The notes: generated by a model not told the origin, from the sequence alone. 39,935 nt of DNA from Verrucomicrobiota bacterium (GCA_018239675.1 JAFEGX010000111.1:1-39935), one strand, 5' to 3'. Positions 9,814 to 20,030 are shown, counted from the stretch's first letter. Numbers and translations: made by a program.

Positions 9814-11964
9814 CTAAGCTTGGGCGGTGTCCTCGGCCGCGAGCAGCATGGCGCCAAGTTCGACCGCGGCGCGGTTCATCTGCCCGAAGACCCACTGATC
9901 GCGCCCGGCGCCGGCGGCAACCGGAGCCTCGAACGCCTCGAGGGCCGTTCGCAGTTCGGCGAGCCTCGCCGTGGCCGCCGCCTCGCCGGTGGCATGGCGG
10001 GCGACCGTTTCCAGGGCGTCGCCGGCCAGTGTGGCAAACTGGGCGGCGGCCGGTTCTGCGACCGCCGTGCCCGTGAGGTGGAGGCCAATCGTGGTCAGGG
10101 CGCGGGTCAGGCGCTGGTTGCCGTTGGCGAGCGCGGCCGCCTCCTCGAGGCGGCGCTGCTGGTGGGCGGGGTCCGCGTTCATGCGCTGCAGCGAGGCGAA
10201 CAGCACGCTGTTGGCCGTCTCGGCGCGGCGCTTGGCCGCGACCACCGCCTGGTCGTAGGTCCCGCCCGTGGCCAGCCGGGACTGGAGCAGCGCGAGGTAG
10301 TCGCGGTTGGCGCGCACGGCGGCGGCGAGAAAGCCGGGAAAACGCTCCCGCTCCCACACCGGCCAGAAAATGAGTGCGGCCAGCATGGCCAGCGTGCCGC
10401 CCACCAGCGTCGCCACGAGGCGCTCGATCGTGAATTGCACGGTGACCGTGGTCGTGGCCTCGGTGAGCAGGACAATCATCACCGTAATGCACATGACGGC
10501 GATGGCGTAGTGCCGGCGGAGATGGTAGGAAAAGCCGAAGATCGTCGCGGCGATGGCCGTCAGCAAAACCGCGGACGGGAGCTGCAGGAAAAGCAGTCCG
10601 CTCGCGAGGACGCCGCCGACGAGAGTGCCCAGGAGCCGCTGCGCGGCGCGCAGGCGGGTTGAGCCGTAGTCGGGCTGAAGCACGACGACGACCGTCAGGG
10701 GCAGCCAGTAGCCATGATGGATGTGGCCCAGCCGAAACAACACCACGCCCAGGACCAGGAGCACCGCCAGCCGTGCGGTGAAGCGGACCAGCGCCGGGTC
10801 GACGCGGGCCCGGAGGTGCAGCACGGCGGCGAGTGGCCGGAGGGTCAGGGTTTCAAGTTCCGGCAGCTCAAGGGAGAAGGCGCGGTGCTCGGGCCCGCCC
10901 TCGCGGGTGGCCTCGAGTTGCTGGCGCACCGCGGGCAGCTGCTCGCCGAGCTGGCGGAGCAGGTCGACCAGTTCCCCGCTGCCGGGCAGGCCGGATGCAT
11001 GCGCCGCGATGCGGGCCTGCAGGACCTGGACCAGGTTGCCGAGCCGACGGAGGCGAACCTCCGCGGTCGCAAGGCGGGAGCCCTGGCGGGAGACGAGTGC
11101 GAGCGCGACGACGCGGGCTGTGTTGGCCAGCGCGGTCAGCAGCGGCTGCACGGCCGGGGTGAGTCGAGGGTACTCGGCATGGTCGCGGTGCGCGTCGAGT
11201 GCGGCCTGGAACACCACCACGCGGGTGGCCAGCCGGGCGGCGGTGAGATTCAACGCGTCCAGCTGGCCGCGCAGCCGGGAGGCCGGACCGGTCCCGAGCA
11301 GCGCCGTCGTCCGATCGAGGGTGGTGCGCACCGTGGCCTCGCGGTCGGCGATCGCGCGCTGGCGAACCTCGGGGCTGCGTTCGTCGTAGGCCATCGCCGT
11401 GAAGAGATCGCCGAGCGCCTGCCACGTCTCGGCCGCGGTCTGGCGGAGGGGATGCTGGGGCCGCAGCGGCCAGAGCGAGGCCTGGAGCATGACGCCCCAG
11501 AGTCCGCCACCGAGGGCGTAGAACGCCATGGTGGCGGGCGTTCCCTCGGGCAGCGCGAGGGCGATCAGGAAGAGCAGGGCGGAGGAAGCGGCCAGCGACG
11601 GCCCGTAGTCCGGGCTGAGATGGCGCCACAGTCCCAGCGTGGCCGCGATCAGGGCGGTGGCGGCGAGGGTGACGGCCAGATGCGGGGCGACGGTGGCGCC
11701 CAGCCAGGTGGCGCCACCGAGCACGAGGGTCATCGCCAGCAGCACACTGACGCGCACCCGGTAGGCGCCGCGAACATCCACCTGCGCGATGTTCTGCGCC
11801 GCCATCGCGGCGTAGACCACCGGCCCTGCCAGCCAGCCGAAGTGCGCGGCGACCAGCGGCAGCATGAATGCCGCCGTCGCCCGCGCCGCCCGCCGCAGAT
11901 CTGGCAGCAGCGATTCCCGCTCGGCCCACTGGGCCAGCTTGGCGAGCGCACTCTCCGCATTCAT
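9814..11964 (-). CDS. FUSC/YccS-type inner-membrane protein (putative aromatic acid exporter)
   Basis: 716 residues with the two-module layout of the fusaric-acid-resistance/YccS/AaeB group. An N-terminal bundle of about five to six membrane helices (about 30-185) is followed by a long soluble helical stretch (about 190-400) and a second bundle starting near 408 (RLAVLLVLGVVLFRLGHIHHGYWLPLTV). The motif YWLPLTVVVVLQPDYGSTRLRAAQRLLGTLVGG is the conserved signature of this superfamily. The C-terminal soluble region is rich in Ala and helical. Proposed roles are efflux of aromatic acids or related compounds, but the substrate is unknown. Start ATG 11964. It is preceded by a 31-bp inverted-repeat element and convergent with the PhyH gene. 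Confidence 0.82.
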   Translation of the reverse strand: MNAESALAKLAQWAERESLLPDLRRAARATAAFMLPLVAAHFGWLAGPVVYAAMAAQNIAQVDVRGAYRVRVSVLLAMTLVLGGATWLGATVAPHLAVTLAATALIAATLGLWRHLSPDYGPSLAASSALLFLIALALPEGTPATMAFYALGGGLWGVMLQASLWPLRPQHPLRQTAAETWQALGDLFTAMAYDERSPEVRQRAIADREATVRTTLDRTTALLGTGPASRLRGQLDALNLTAARLATRVVVFQAALDAHRDHAEYPRLTPAVQPLLTALANTARVVALALVSRQGSRLATAEVRLRRLGNLVQVLQARIAAHASGLPGSGELVDLLRQLGEQLPAVRQQLEATREGGPEHRAFSLELPELETLTLRPLAAVLHLRARVDPALVRFTARLAVLLVLGVVLFRLGHIHHGYWLPLTVVVVLQPDYGSTRLRAAQRLLGTLVGGVLASGLLFLQLPSAVLLTAIAATIFGFSYHLRRHYAIAVMCITVMIVLLTEATTTVTVQFTIERLVATLVGGTLAMLAALIFWPVWERERFPGFLAAAVRANRDYLALLQSRLATGGTYDQAVVAAKRRAETANSVLFASLQRMNADPAHQQRRLEEAAALANGNQRLTRALTTIGLHLTGTAVAEPAAAQFATLAGDALETVARHATGEAAATARLAELRTALEAFEAPVAAGAGRDQWVFGQMNRAAVELGAMLLAAEDTAQA

Positions 11965-12003
11965 GCCGTCATGGTGCGGGAAACGCCGGTGGCGTCACGA
12001 GGC

Positions 12004-12220
12004 AATTGCGGATTGCGGATCGCGGATTGCGGATTTTGTCGGCTTGGATCGAGTTGCCGGCTTCGTATTGATTCCGGACGCGCTCGGGTGGAGAGTTTTG
12101 CTAGGCGGGGCTGCCTCTGAAGGAAGACTGGGCCATGAGGTGCTCAAGACAACCGCCCCAAAATCAGCTTTCGGATTCCGCAATCCGGAATCCGCAATCT
12201 GCGATCCGCAATCCGCAATT
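12004..12220. repeat. 31-bp inverted heptad repeats enclosing a 155-nt spacer
   Basis: The arms 12004-12034 and 12190-12220 are complementary at 30 of 31 positions. Each arm is built of 7-nt units resembling GATTGCG. The right arm runs over the mnmA stop codon (12219-12221). The same unit continues in degenerate form from about 12172. The layout resembles a MITE-like element or a large terminator hairpin. I see no gene in the spacer. Confidence 0.7.
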
Positions 12221-13295
12221 ACAAATACACTCCTCCACCCAGCAGCACCGGTCCGTCGTGCAGGGCCAGAATCTGTCCGGAGGCCAGGCCCCGCTGGGGC
12301 TCGGCGAAGCGGATCAGGGCGGTGGTGGCACTCTCGGGCACGAACTCCAGGGCGACCCGCGGATCGCGGTAGCGCACGCGGCCCTCGAGGCGGCCGGGGC
12401 GGGCGACCGATGCCCCGATCCAGCTCAGCGAATGCACGCGCACCTCGCGCTGAAAGAGTCCGGGGGCGTCCGGATGGTCGAACGCGACGAGCAGCGCGCG
12501 GTCGTCCGAGCGTTTGCCCACGACGACGTACGCCTGGTGGTCGGTGTTCGACGGGATGCCGATGCCCTTGCGCTGGCCCAGCGTGTAGAAATGCAGGCCG
12601 CGATGCTCCCCGAGCACCTTGCCATCGGTGGCGCGGACAATCGGACCCGGCGCGTCGGGCACGTAGGCGCGCAGGAAATCCTGCATCCTGACCTCCCCGA
12701 TGAAGCAGATGCCCTGGCTGTCCTTCTTTTCGGCGTTTGGCAGTCCGGCCTCCCGCGCAAGCTGGCGAACGGCCGGCTTGGCCAGATGGCCGATCGGGAA
12801 ACGGGCGTCGGCCAGCTGGGCCTGATTGAGGAGCGCGAGGAAATAGGACTGGTCCTTGTTCCGGTCGGCCCCCTCGGCGAGGGCGTAGGTGCCATCACCT
12901 CGGTCCACGCGCTGGGCGTAGTGACCCGTGGCGACGCCCGCGAAGCCGTGGTCCCGGGCCCAGGCGCGGAACACGCCGAACTTGATCTCACGGTTGCACA
13001 TGATGTCCGGATTCGGTGTCAGGCCCCGGGCGTAGCCGTCGAGCAGGTAGGCCACAACCCGCTCGCGGTACTCGCGCATCAGGTTCACGACCTGGAATTC
13101 GATGCCGAGCCGGTCGCACACCGCGCGCGCATCCTCGATGTCCTGCTGCCACGGGCAGTGCCCGATGACCTGGTCCTCGTTGATCCAGTTCTTCATGTAC
13201 GCGCCCACGAGGTCGTGTCCCTGGCGCTGGAGCAGCAGGGCGGCGACGGAGCTGTCCACTCCGCCGGACATCGCGACGAGCAGGCGTTCTTTCAC
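12219..13295 (-). CDS. mnmA: tRNA-specific 2-thiouridylase MnmA
   Basis: Cytoplasmic enzyme that thiolates U34 of tRNA Lys, Glu and Gln, using ATP and persulfide sulfur. The 358 residues begin with the PP-loop SGGVDSS (10-16). The two catalytic cysteines are visible: Cys100 in [12 protein letters not shown] and Cys197 in [10 protein letters not shown]. The C-terminal segment with [12 protein letters not shown] and the later beta-barrel is standard for the family. The start is GTG 13295, directly before [11 protein letters not shown]; no Shine-Dalgarno sequence is present. It is flanked by repeat arrays on both sides, so it is probably transcribed alone. Confidence 0.97.
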   Translation of the reverse strand: MKERLLVAMSGGVDSSVAALLLQRQGHDLVGAYMKNWINEDQVIGHCPWQQDIEDARAVCDRLGIEFQVVNLMREYRERVVAYLLDGYARGLTPNPDIMCNREIKFGVFRAWARDHGFAGVATGHYAQRVDRGDGTYALAEGADRNKDQSYFLALLNQAQLADARFPIGHLAKPAVRQLAREAGLPNAEKKDSQGICFIGEVRMQDFLRAYVPDAPGPIVRATDGKVLGEHRGLHFYTLGQRKGIGIPSNTDHQAYVVVGKRSDDRALLVAFDHPDAPGLFQREVRVHSLSWIGASVARPGRLEGRVRYRDPRVALEFVPESATTALIRFAEPQRGLASGQILALHDGPVLLGGGVYL

Positions 13296-13306
13296 GGGAT
13301 CGGACG

Positions 13307-13444
13307 GGATTGCACGGGAGGAAACGGTGGGAGCGGAGGAGGGAAACCTCTAATCTTCGCTAATCAGCACTAATCCGGTTCGGAACCTTTCGCGTGAATT
13401 AGCGGTTTCTCGCTCTGTTCTCTCCGTTATCTCCTGTGCAATCC
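13307..13444. repeat. Degenerate inverted 9-nt array between mnmA and the acid phosphatase
   Basis: The left arm from 13307 and the right arm ending at 13444 both start GGATTGCAC on opposite strands. By hand alignment they share roughly three quarters of positions over about 37 nt. The units resemble GGAGATAAC and repeat every 9 nt. In the middle, TAATC recurs every 10 nt (about 13351-13375). The element fills most of the 160-nt spacer. Confidence 0.55.
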
Positions 13445-13455
13445 AAATCCGCCCC

Positions 13456-14787
13456 TCAATTCGGGTCCGCGAGCACGAATGCGGGGTCGATGGCGCGGTT
13501 GAGCACTTCCTCGAATTTCTCGAGCGGAGCGTCGAAACCCGGGACCGGGTCACTGCAGCCGGGGATGAAGATCGGCGCCAAGCCCGGCGGATTCTCGGGG
13601 CTGAGCGGCTCGAGGTTGCGGATCTGGTCGAGACTCTGGGTCACGTAGTACGTGCGGACGACGAATTTCTGGTCGGAGCGGCGCTGGCGCAGCTCGAAGA
13701 CCATCGCGCCGCCGAGCGTCACCGGATTCCGCTGCGAGCCGGGCACCCACCAGTTCAGGTTCAGCAGGCCGCCGAGATTGACGATGTTCGAGTCGTGGCC
13801 GACGAGCATCACGACCCGGTGCTCCGGCGAGCCGAACGCGCCGGGGTCGGGCCGGCCGGTGGCGGATTGCCGGAGGGTCTTCAGGATATGGCTGGCGAGA
13901 TTGGAACCCTGCACCTGGGCGGAATAGGGACTGCCCTGCGTGAGTTCGAAGTAGAGCGAGTGCAGGCGCAGCAGTTCGGTCAGCTCCTTCCGCGTGACGC
14001 GACCCCAGCCGACCTGGTCCATCGGCATGCCCTCGCCGTACTCGAGCATGAGGTTGTCGATGACCTGCATGGCGGTCCGGATCGGTCCGCGCAGGTTCAC
14101 GGTATGGTCGCGGGTGCCGCGCTCGACCAGCGAAGGCTGGTCGCGGAGGTCCGTTTTCCCCGGCGGTACGGGCCCGTCGGTGCCGAGCAGGATGAAGCGC
14201 ACGCGATCGAGGTCGCGGGAGCAGGCCTCATTGAGCGGGGCGACGCTGCCGCCGATCCGGCCGAGGACGTTGGCGATCGCCCGGTCATAGTCGGGCGGGC
14301 CGATCGGCAGCATTGCCGCCCGGTACATCGGATCGACAGTGTCGAGCGCGCGCGCGTGAGGGTCGATCTTCGCGCCCGGCAGCAGCCCCTCGGCAATGTA
14401 TTCCGCGGTCCGGATCGTGCGCTGGTCGCTGTCGGCGCGGAAATAAACCCGGGCGCCGTCGACCTTGGAATCGCCGGTCAGGATGCCCTCGGCGCGAAAT
14501 CGGGCGAGATAGTAGGCTCCCATCAACTCCATCTGCTTCCCGCCATGCGGGGTGAGGTAGCCGACCGGCACGTTCCACTTCGGCCAGGCATCGGCGGAGT
14601 ACTTCCCGAGGACATCGTCGCCGTAGATCGGCGAGCGGACGCCGTGGCGGGTCACCAGGATGGCGAGCCGGAGGTCGCTTGTGGCTTCCGCGGCGACGGC
14701 CGGGCGAGGCAGGATGGCGGTCGTCAGGCAGAAGACGACCAGGGCAAGGCGGGTGGCCAGGATGAGGTACCGGGACGGCGGGCGCAT
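13456..14787 (-). CDS. Histidine acid phosphatase family protein (exported)
   Basis: 443 residues from ATG 14787. A signal peptide (about residues 1-33, ending AVAAEA) indicates export to the periplasm or beyond. The catalytic motif TRHGVRSP (His48) and the proton-donor motif VGHDSN (His331-Asp332) define the branch that includes AppA phytase and glucose-1-phosphatase, which hydrolyse phosphomonoesters. The length is close to the AppA/Agp size. A longer in-frame start at 14817 exists, but the shorter one gives a cleaner signal peptide. It is divergent from the phosphodiesterase-like gene, and the 176 nt between the two starts must hold both promoters; I cannot point to convincing -35/-10 boxes. 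Pairing two phosphate-releasing enzymes back to back suggests phosphate scavenging (inference). Confidence 0.88.
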   Translation of the reverse strand: MRPPSRYLILATRLALVVFCLTTAILPRPAVAAEATSDLRLAILVTRHGVRSPIYGDDVLGKYSADAWPKWNVPVGYLTPHGGKQMELMGAYYLARFRAEGILTGDSKVDGARVYFRADSDQRTIRTAEYIAEGLLPGAKIDPHARALDTVDPMYRAAMLPIGPPDYDRAIANVLGRIGGSVAPLNEACSRDLDRVRFILLGTDGPVPPGKTDLRDQPSLVERGTRDHTVNLRGPIRTAMQVIDNLMLEYGEGMPMDQVGWGRVTRKELTELLRLHSLYFELTQGSPYSAQVQGSNLASHILKTLRQSATGRPDPGAFGSPEHRVVMLVGHDSNIVNLGGLLNLNWWVPGSQRNPVTLGGAMVFELRQRRSDQKFVVRTYYVTQSLDQIRNLEPLSPENPPGLAPIFIPGCSDPVPGFDAPLEKFEEVLNRAIDPAFVLADPN

Positions 14788-14963
14788 GGGGAAAGCAGGC
14801 GATGAACGTTGGGGCAATCAGGCGGTGGAATCGAGCATCGACGCCACGGGAGGCGGGCTTGTCAAACGCGGAAGCCGGTTCGCCGTGACGCGACGGTGAA
14901 ATCTCCCCCGCCGTGACTGGAAGCTTGCCCAGCCTTCGGCGACAGTCCCACGCTGGCTGTCCG

Positions 14964-15905
14964 ATGAGACGCTGCCTTCTTCTCCTGCTCTGCCTCGGGT
15001 GGACTGCGGGCTGGGCGGGCGAACTGCCGCCGCCGCCTCCTCAAGTCGAACACGTCGTGATTTTCATCATCGACGGCCTTCGTCCCGATGTCGCACTGCG
15101 GGCCGACATGCCCGGCCTGCGGTCGCTGATGCGGGAGGGGGCGTTCACTTTCTGGGCGCGCACCACCTCGGTGGCGATCACGCTGCCCTCGTGCACCAGC
15201 GCGCTCACGGGCGTAACCCCGGCACGGCACCAGGTCAGCTGGAACCGCGACCAGCCGGCCGCGCAACAGGGCTATCCGGCGGTGCCGACGGTGCTGGAAT
15301 TGGCCACGAAGGCGGGGCGGGTGACGGCGCTGGTGGCGGGCAAGTCGAAGTTTGTCGCATTGGCGCGACCGGGGACGGTGACCCACGTTTCAATCCCCAA
15401 GACCACGAAGTGCACCGACGCCGAGGTTGCGATCGAGGCCGAGCGGGTCATTCGCGAGGCCCGCCCGGCGCTGATGTGCGTGCACTTTCCGGACGGTGAT
15501 GCGGTCGGCCACGCGAAAGGCTGGGGCTCGCCCGAGCAGCTCGCGCAGTATGCCGGGACCGATCACGAACTTCGCCGGGTGCTCGCGGCGCTCGACCATG
15601 CCGGCATCCGCTCCTCGACCGTGGTGCTCGTCACGGCCGACCACGGCGGGGCGGGCCGGACGCACGGGGGCGAGGATCCGCGCAGCCGCAGCATTCCGTG
15701 GATCATCGCGGGCCCGGGCGTGCGCCCCGGCTACGACTTGAACCTGGATGCGAAGCTTTCGGTCAACACTGAGGACACGGCGGCGACCGCCTGCTGGCTG
15801 CTCGGCCTCAAGCCCACCGTGGAACTCGACGGCCGGCCGGTAACCGCAGCCTTCGCGTCGGGCGTCACGTCCAGCGCCGCTCCCGATCCCGCCACCGTCC
15901 ACTAG
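14964..15905 (+). CDS. Type I phosphodiesterase / nucleotide pyrophosphatase-like phosphatase (exported)
   Basis: 313 residues of the alkaline-phosphatase superfamily. The N-terminal MRRCLLLLLCLGWTAGWAG is a signal peptide. Metal-binding and catalytic features are visible in order: FIIDGLRPD (first metal Asp), the nucleophile Thr in SVAITLPSCTSALTG, the D-x-x-x-H region FPDGDAVGHAKGWG, TADHGGAGRTHGG and the distal IPWIIAGPG. This matches ENPP-like enzymes that cleave phosphodiester or phosphomonoester bonds outside the cytoplasm; the exact substrate cannot be told. ATG 14964 was chosen over an upstream in-frame start because the signal peptide begins there. The divergent neighbour is the histidine acid phosphatase. 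Confidence 0.87.
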   Translation: MRRCLLLLLCLGWTAGWAGELPPPPPQVEHVVIFIIDGLRPDVALRADMPGLRSLMREGAFTFWARTTSVAITLPSCTSALTGVTPARHQVSWNRDQPAAQQGYPAVPTVLELATKAGRVTALVAGKSKFVALARPGTVTHVSIPKTTKCTDAEVAIEAERVIREARPALMCVHFPDGDAVGHAKGWGSPEQLAQYAGTDHELRRVLAALDHAGIRSSTVVLVTADHGGAGRTHGGEDPRSRSIPWIIAGPGVRPGYDLNLDAKLSVNTEDTAATACWLLGLKPTVELDGRPVTAAFASGVTSSAAPDPATVH

Positions 15906-16056
15906 CGCGTCGCCCGGGGCAATTGGCCGCAGCCATACGCAAGGGGCACGAAAGCTCGGCCGCGGGCCGTGGTGAATGGGTGCCCCGGTGCGGATCCGCG
16001 CCGCGCGAGTTTCCAGCTTGAGGCAACCGTGGCGTGCAGGATGCTGGGGGTTCACC

Positions 16057-18507
16057 ATGGCTGAGGCGCCTCATCGCATCGTCCGGGCCTGGCTCGAATC
16101 GCTCTCGACGGGCGTGGTCGAGCTGGATCGCGACTGGACGGCGCCGACGCCTCCGCGCTTCACCCTCGGCGAGCAATGTCCCACCCCGGCGGCGCTCGCC
16201 GCGGACGCGGGGCGGGTGGCGGGAGCGACCCAGGGCTATTTCGCCGGCACCGACGGGACCATCACGTTCGTTCTGCCGGTCCGTCCGGGCGGGGCGGCCG
16301 ATCCGGCGCGGGACCCGATCTACCTCGCGGGCGATTTCAACGGCTGGCAGGCGGCGATCGGCGCGGACGAGTGGCGGCTGCAGGCCGGGGAAATCGAGGG
16401 AACGCCGGTGCTAAGGTGGTCGGGCGAGGCGGCGCGCTTCCTGAGCCCGGGAGGGCAGCGATTCAAGTTTGTGACCGGCGAGCACCAGTGGCTCATGCCG
16501 CCGGACGATGCGCCGAATCTGGTGCGGGACGAGCAGGGCAACACCAATCGGGTGATTGATGCCGCGCGGACGGGACGCCACCTGTGGCGCTTCAGTCTCG
16601 CGGCGCCGCTGCTGCTGGCCGAGCCGCGGCTGGTGACCTGGTCCGACCGGCCGGCCGAAGGCGGCGTGCCGCTGGTTCCGGGACCGTTCTTCTACGAGCT
16701 GCGCACCGAGCTCCCGTTGGGCGCGCTGGTGCGAACGCCGGGCACGGTATTCCGCCTCTTCGCGCCGCGGGCCCGGTCCGTGTCGCTGGAACTCAGCGCC
16801 GATGCGACCATGGCATCGGCCCAGACCTTCGAGCTGGTGCGACGCCCGGATGCGGACGGGGCGGCCGGCGTGTGGGAGGTGACCCTCGACCGGAACCTGC
16901 ACGGTTGGTTCTACGCGTATCGGATCGACGGCGTGAGCGAGGGCGCGGACAGCTTTGATCCGGGCAAGCGCGTGCTCGATCCGTATGCGCGGGCCGCGAT
17001 GGGCCGCGCGGGCCCCGGCATAGTCCTGGATCCGGCGTGGGTGGGGGAGGGCGACCGGGATTTTGCGACCCCGGCGTGGCACGATCTCGTGATGGCCGAG
17101 GCGCACGTGCGCGACCTCGCCGCCAACGCCCCGGTCAAGGCGAGCAGCCTCGAGCGCCGCGGGTTCACCGGGCTGCGGAAGTGGGTCGAGAGCCCGGAGT
17201 TTCACCTGCACCACCTCGGGGTGAACTGCGTGGAGCTGCAGCCGGTGCAGGAATTCGATAACCCGACACCGGAGGAGTACCACTGGGGCTACATGCCGGT
17301 GAACTATTTCGCGCCGAGCAGCGCCTACGCCACGGAGCCCGCGAAGGCCTCGGGGGTTCGCGAGCTGCAGGAGCTTGTGCGGGCGTTTCACCGTCGCGGC
17401 ATGGCGGTGATCCTGGACGTCGTGTACAACCACGTGGGCGAGCCGCCGCATCTCCAGGCGGTCGACCGGCGCTATTATTTCGAGCAGGACTCGGCGGGCC
17501 GCCTGGCGAACTGGAGCGGGTGTGGCAACGACCTGCGGGCCCGGTCGGCGATGGCCCGGCGCCTGATCATCGACAGCTGCCTCCACCTGATCGAGGCGTA
17601 TGGGGTGGACGGCTTCCGGTTCGACCTGGCCGAGCTGCTGGGCGTGGAGGTGCTCCGCGACATTGAGGCGGCGCTGAAACGCTCCAAGCCGGGCGTGATC
17701 CTGATCGCGGAGCCCTGGAGCTTCCGCGGGCACATCGCGGGCGTGCTGCGCGACACCGGCTGGGCTTCGTGGAACGACGGCTTCCGGGACTTCGTCCGCG
17801 ACTATGTGCGCGGCGGCGGCGCCGCGGAGCGCATGGAGTATTTTCTGCGGGGATCGCCATGGTTCTTCGCGAAGTGGCCGGCGCAGACTGTGAACTACAC
17901 GGAGTCGCACGACGACCGCGCGTGGATCGACGTCATCACGGAGAACCCCAACTTCGACGGGTTCGGTCCGACGGGCAACGACCGCCGGCGCACGCACCTG
18001 ATGGCGGCGCTGCTGTTCATGTCGCTGGGCATCCCGATGGTGGCGGCGGGCCAGGATTACCTCCGATCCAAGCACGGCGTGAACAACACCTACCAGCGGG
18101 GCGACCTCAACGCGCTGGATTACCGCCGTCTCTACCGTTACCTCGGCACGCATGCGTATTTTGCCGGCTGGATCGCCTTCCGGCGGAGCGAGCTGGGGCG
18201 CCTGCTGCGGCAGCACACCCGGCCCAGCGAGGGATTTTTCGAGTTCTTCCGGTCGGGTGATTCGCCGGCCCTGGCGGTCATCTACAACGCCGACTATGCC
18301 CAGGGTCCCCAGCGGCTGCTGTTCGCGGTGAATCCGACCCTGGGAGACGTGACCGTGCGCCTGCCCGACCGGGTGACGGGTTTCGCGTGGCACCAGCTGG
18401 CCGACCACGAGCTCTTCCGTCTCGGTTCGCCCGGCCCGTCGCAGCCGGTCGAATCCGAGCTGCTGGTGCCGGCGCTGGGGTGCGGGCTGTGGATCAGCCA
18501 GGCGTGA
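16057..18507 (+). CDS. GH13 alpha-glucan debranching-type enzyme (pullulanase/isoamylase-like)
   Basis: 816 residues. An early carbohydrate-binding segment (IYLAGDFNGW, about 85-150) is followed by a CBM48-like domain (GTVFRLFAPRARSV near 229) and the GH13 barrel. Conserved regions are VILDVVYNHVGE (region I), GVDGFRFDLAE with nucleophile Asp523, LIAEPWSF with acid/base Glu552, and ESHDD with His618-Asp619. The WSGCGND and YHWGYMPVNYFAP segments resemble pullulanase/isoamylase-type debranching enzymes more than amylases, which act on alpha-1,6 branches. No signal peptide, so it is probably cytoplasmic and works on storage glycogen. ATG 16057 removes a dubious 27-residue upstream extension and lies 8 nt after a GGGGG run. 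It precedes the glycolytic cluster with a 314-nt spacer. Confidence 0.88.
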   Translation: MAEAPHRIVRAWLESLSTGVVELDRDWTAPTPPRFTLGEQCPTPAALAADAGRVAGATQGYFAGTDGTITFVLPVRPGGAADPARDPIYLAGDFNGWQAAIGADEWRLQAGEIEGTPVLRWSGEAARFLSPGGQRFKFVTGEHQWLMPPDDAPNLVRDEQGNTNRVIDAARTGRHLWRFSLAAPLLLAEPRLVTWSDRPAEGGVPLVPGPFFYELRTELPLGALVRTPGTVFRLFAPRARSVSLELSADATMASAQTFELVRRPDADGAAGVWEVTLDRNLHGWFYAYRIDGVSEGADSFDPGKRVLDPYARAAMGRAGPGIVLDPAWVGEGDRDFATPAWHDLVMAEAHVRDLAANAPVKASSLERRGFTGLRKWVESPEFHLHHLGVNCVELQPVQEFDNPTPEEYHWGYMPVNYFAPSSAYATEPAKASGVRELQELVRAFHRRGMAVILDVVYNHVGEPPHLQAVDRRYYFEQDSAGRLANWSGCGNDLRARSAMARRLIIDSCLHLIEAYGVDGFRFDLAELLGVEVLRDIEAALKRSKPGVILIAEPWSFRGHIAGVLRDTGWASWNDGFRDFVRDYVRGGGAAERMEYFLRGSPWFFAKWPAQTVNYTESHDDRAWIDVITENPNFDGFGPTGNDRRRTHLMAALLFMSLGIPMVAAGQDYLRSKHGVNNTYQRGDLNALDYRRLYRYLGTHAYFAGWIAFRRSELGRLLRQHTRPSEGFFEFFRSGDSPALAVIYNADYAQGPQRLLFAVNPTLGDVTVRLPDRVTGFAWHQLADHELFRLGSPGPSQPVESELLVPALGCGLWISQA

Positions 18508-18520
18508 GGAATGGAAGTGG

Positions 18521-18676
18521 CAGGTAGCAGGGGCAGGTGACAGGGATTTTCCACGGCGTCGCCGCCTCCTTGGGGTCCATTAGGCAGCGGCAAGCCGCAG
18601 GCTCTTCCTGGTACTTCCCACCTGGTACCTGTTAACTGGTGTCTGGTACCTTGTGCCTGTTACTTGGCGCCTATCA
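18521..18676. repeat. Heptad arrays upstream of gap (short left array, ten-unit right array)
   Basis: CAGG recurs at 18521, 18528, 18534 and 18541. Then 18607-18676 holds ten consecutive 7-nt units of consensus CCTGKTA with exact spacing. The two arrays are degenerate complements of one another. The rest of the 314-nt spacer holds a 5-bp GCGGC/GCCGC hairpin (18587-18598) and an AT-richer stretch 18677-18821 that probably carries the gap promoter. A TTGAAA at 18777 is a weak -35 candidate. Confidence 0.7.
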
Positions 18677-18806
18677 CTTTATCCGGCTATAAGCGTCAGA
18701 AGGGCTGCTGGATGAAACATGAATTCCGGGACATATCATCAAAAGCCCCTTGCCAGAAAATGGAGCCGGCGCTTACTTGAAATTTCTCTGTCAGCCTAAC
18801 TGTTAA

Positions 18807-19868
<1,062 letters not shown>

Positions 19869-19880
19869 GGCTTGCCTCCA

Positions 19881-19906
19881 GGCGCCCGCGAGTCTCCGCG
19901 GGCGCC
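19881..19906 (+). terminator. Perfect 10-bp GC hairpin after gap
   Basis: GGCGCCCGCG (19881-19890) pairs completely with CGCGGGCGCC (19897-19906) around the loop AGTCTC. It begins 12 nt after the gap stop. There is no T-run behind it, so it may slow polymerase or protect the gap mRNA 3' end together with the next hairpin. Confidence 0.6.
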
Positions 19907-19907
19907 A

Positions 19908-19982
19908 AGTAGCGAGTAGCGGGTAGCGAGTAGCGAGCATACTAGGATGCCCGTAACTCCGCTCGCTACTCGCTCTTTTTTT
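19908..19982 (+). terminator. Heptad-array intrinsic terminator between gap and pgk
   Basis: AGTAGCG-type units repeat at exactly 7 nt from 19908 to 19935. The last units (19926-19938, GCGAGTAGCGAGC) pair perfectly over 13 bp with 19961-19973. A run of seven Ts follows at 19976-19982. Stem plus T-run is the form of a rho-independent terminator, here with a 22-nt loop. Confidence 0.75.
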
Positions 19983-20030
19983 GTCCATCCCGCATGATCT
20001 GACCCCGATCAGCCACTCATCCAGCCAAGG

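Noticed and set aside
12004..13444. Spaced short repeats considered as CRISPR arrays.
   Set aside because: Units are 7-10 nt with no spacers of constant length between longer repeats, and no cas genes are present.
14913..14960. Short nested inverted repeats (GACTG/CAGTC, GACAG/CTGTC) before the phosphodiesterase gene, considered as a REP element.
   Set aside because: Stems are only 5 bp and overlap; not distinguishable from chance without other copies.
15943..15986. GGGGCAC/GTGCCCC 7-bp inverted repeat after the phosphodiesterase gene, considered as a terminator.
   Set aside because: The loop is 30 nt and no T-run follows; with this GC content a 7-bp chance match is expected.
18777..18806. 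TTGAAA followed by TAACTG as the gap promoter.
   Set aside because: Spacing is shorter than 16-18 nt and the -10 match is weak; mentioned only as a candidate in the repeat entry.
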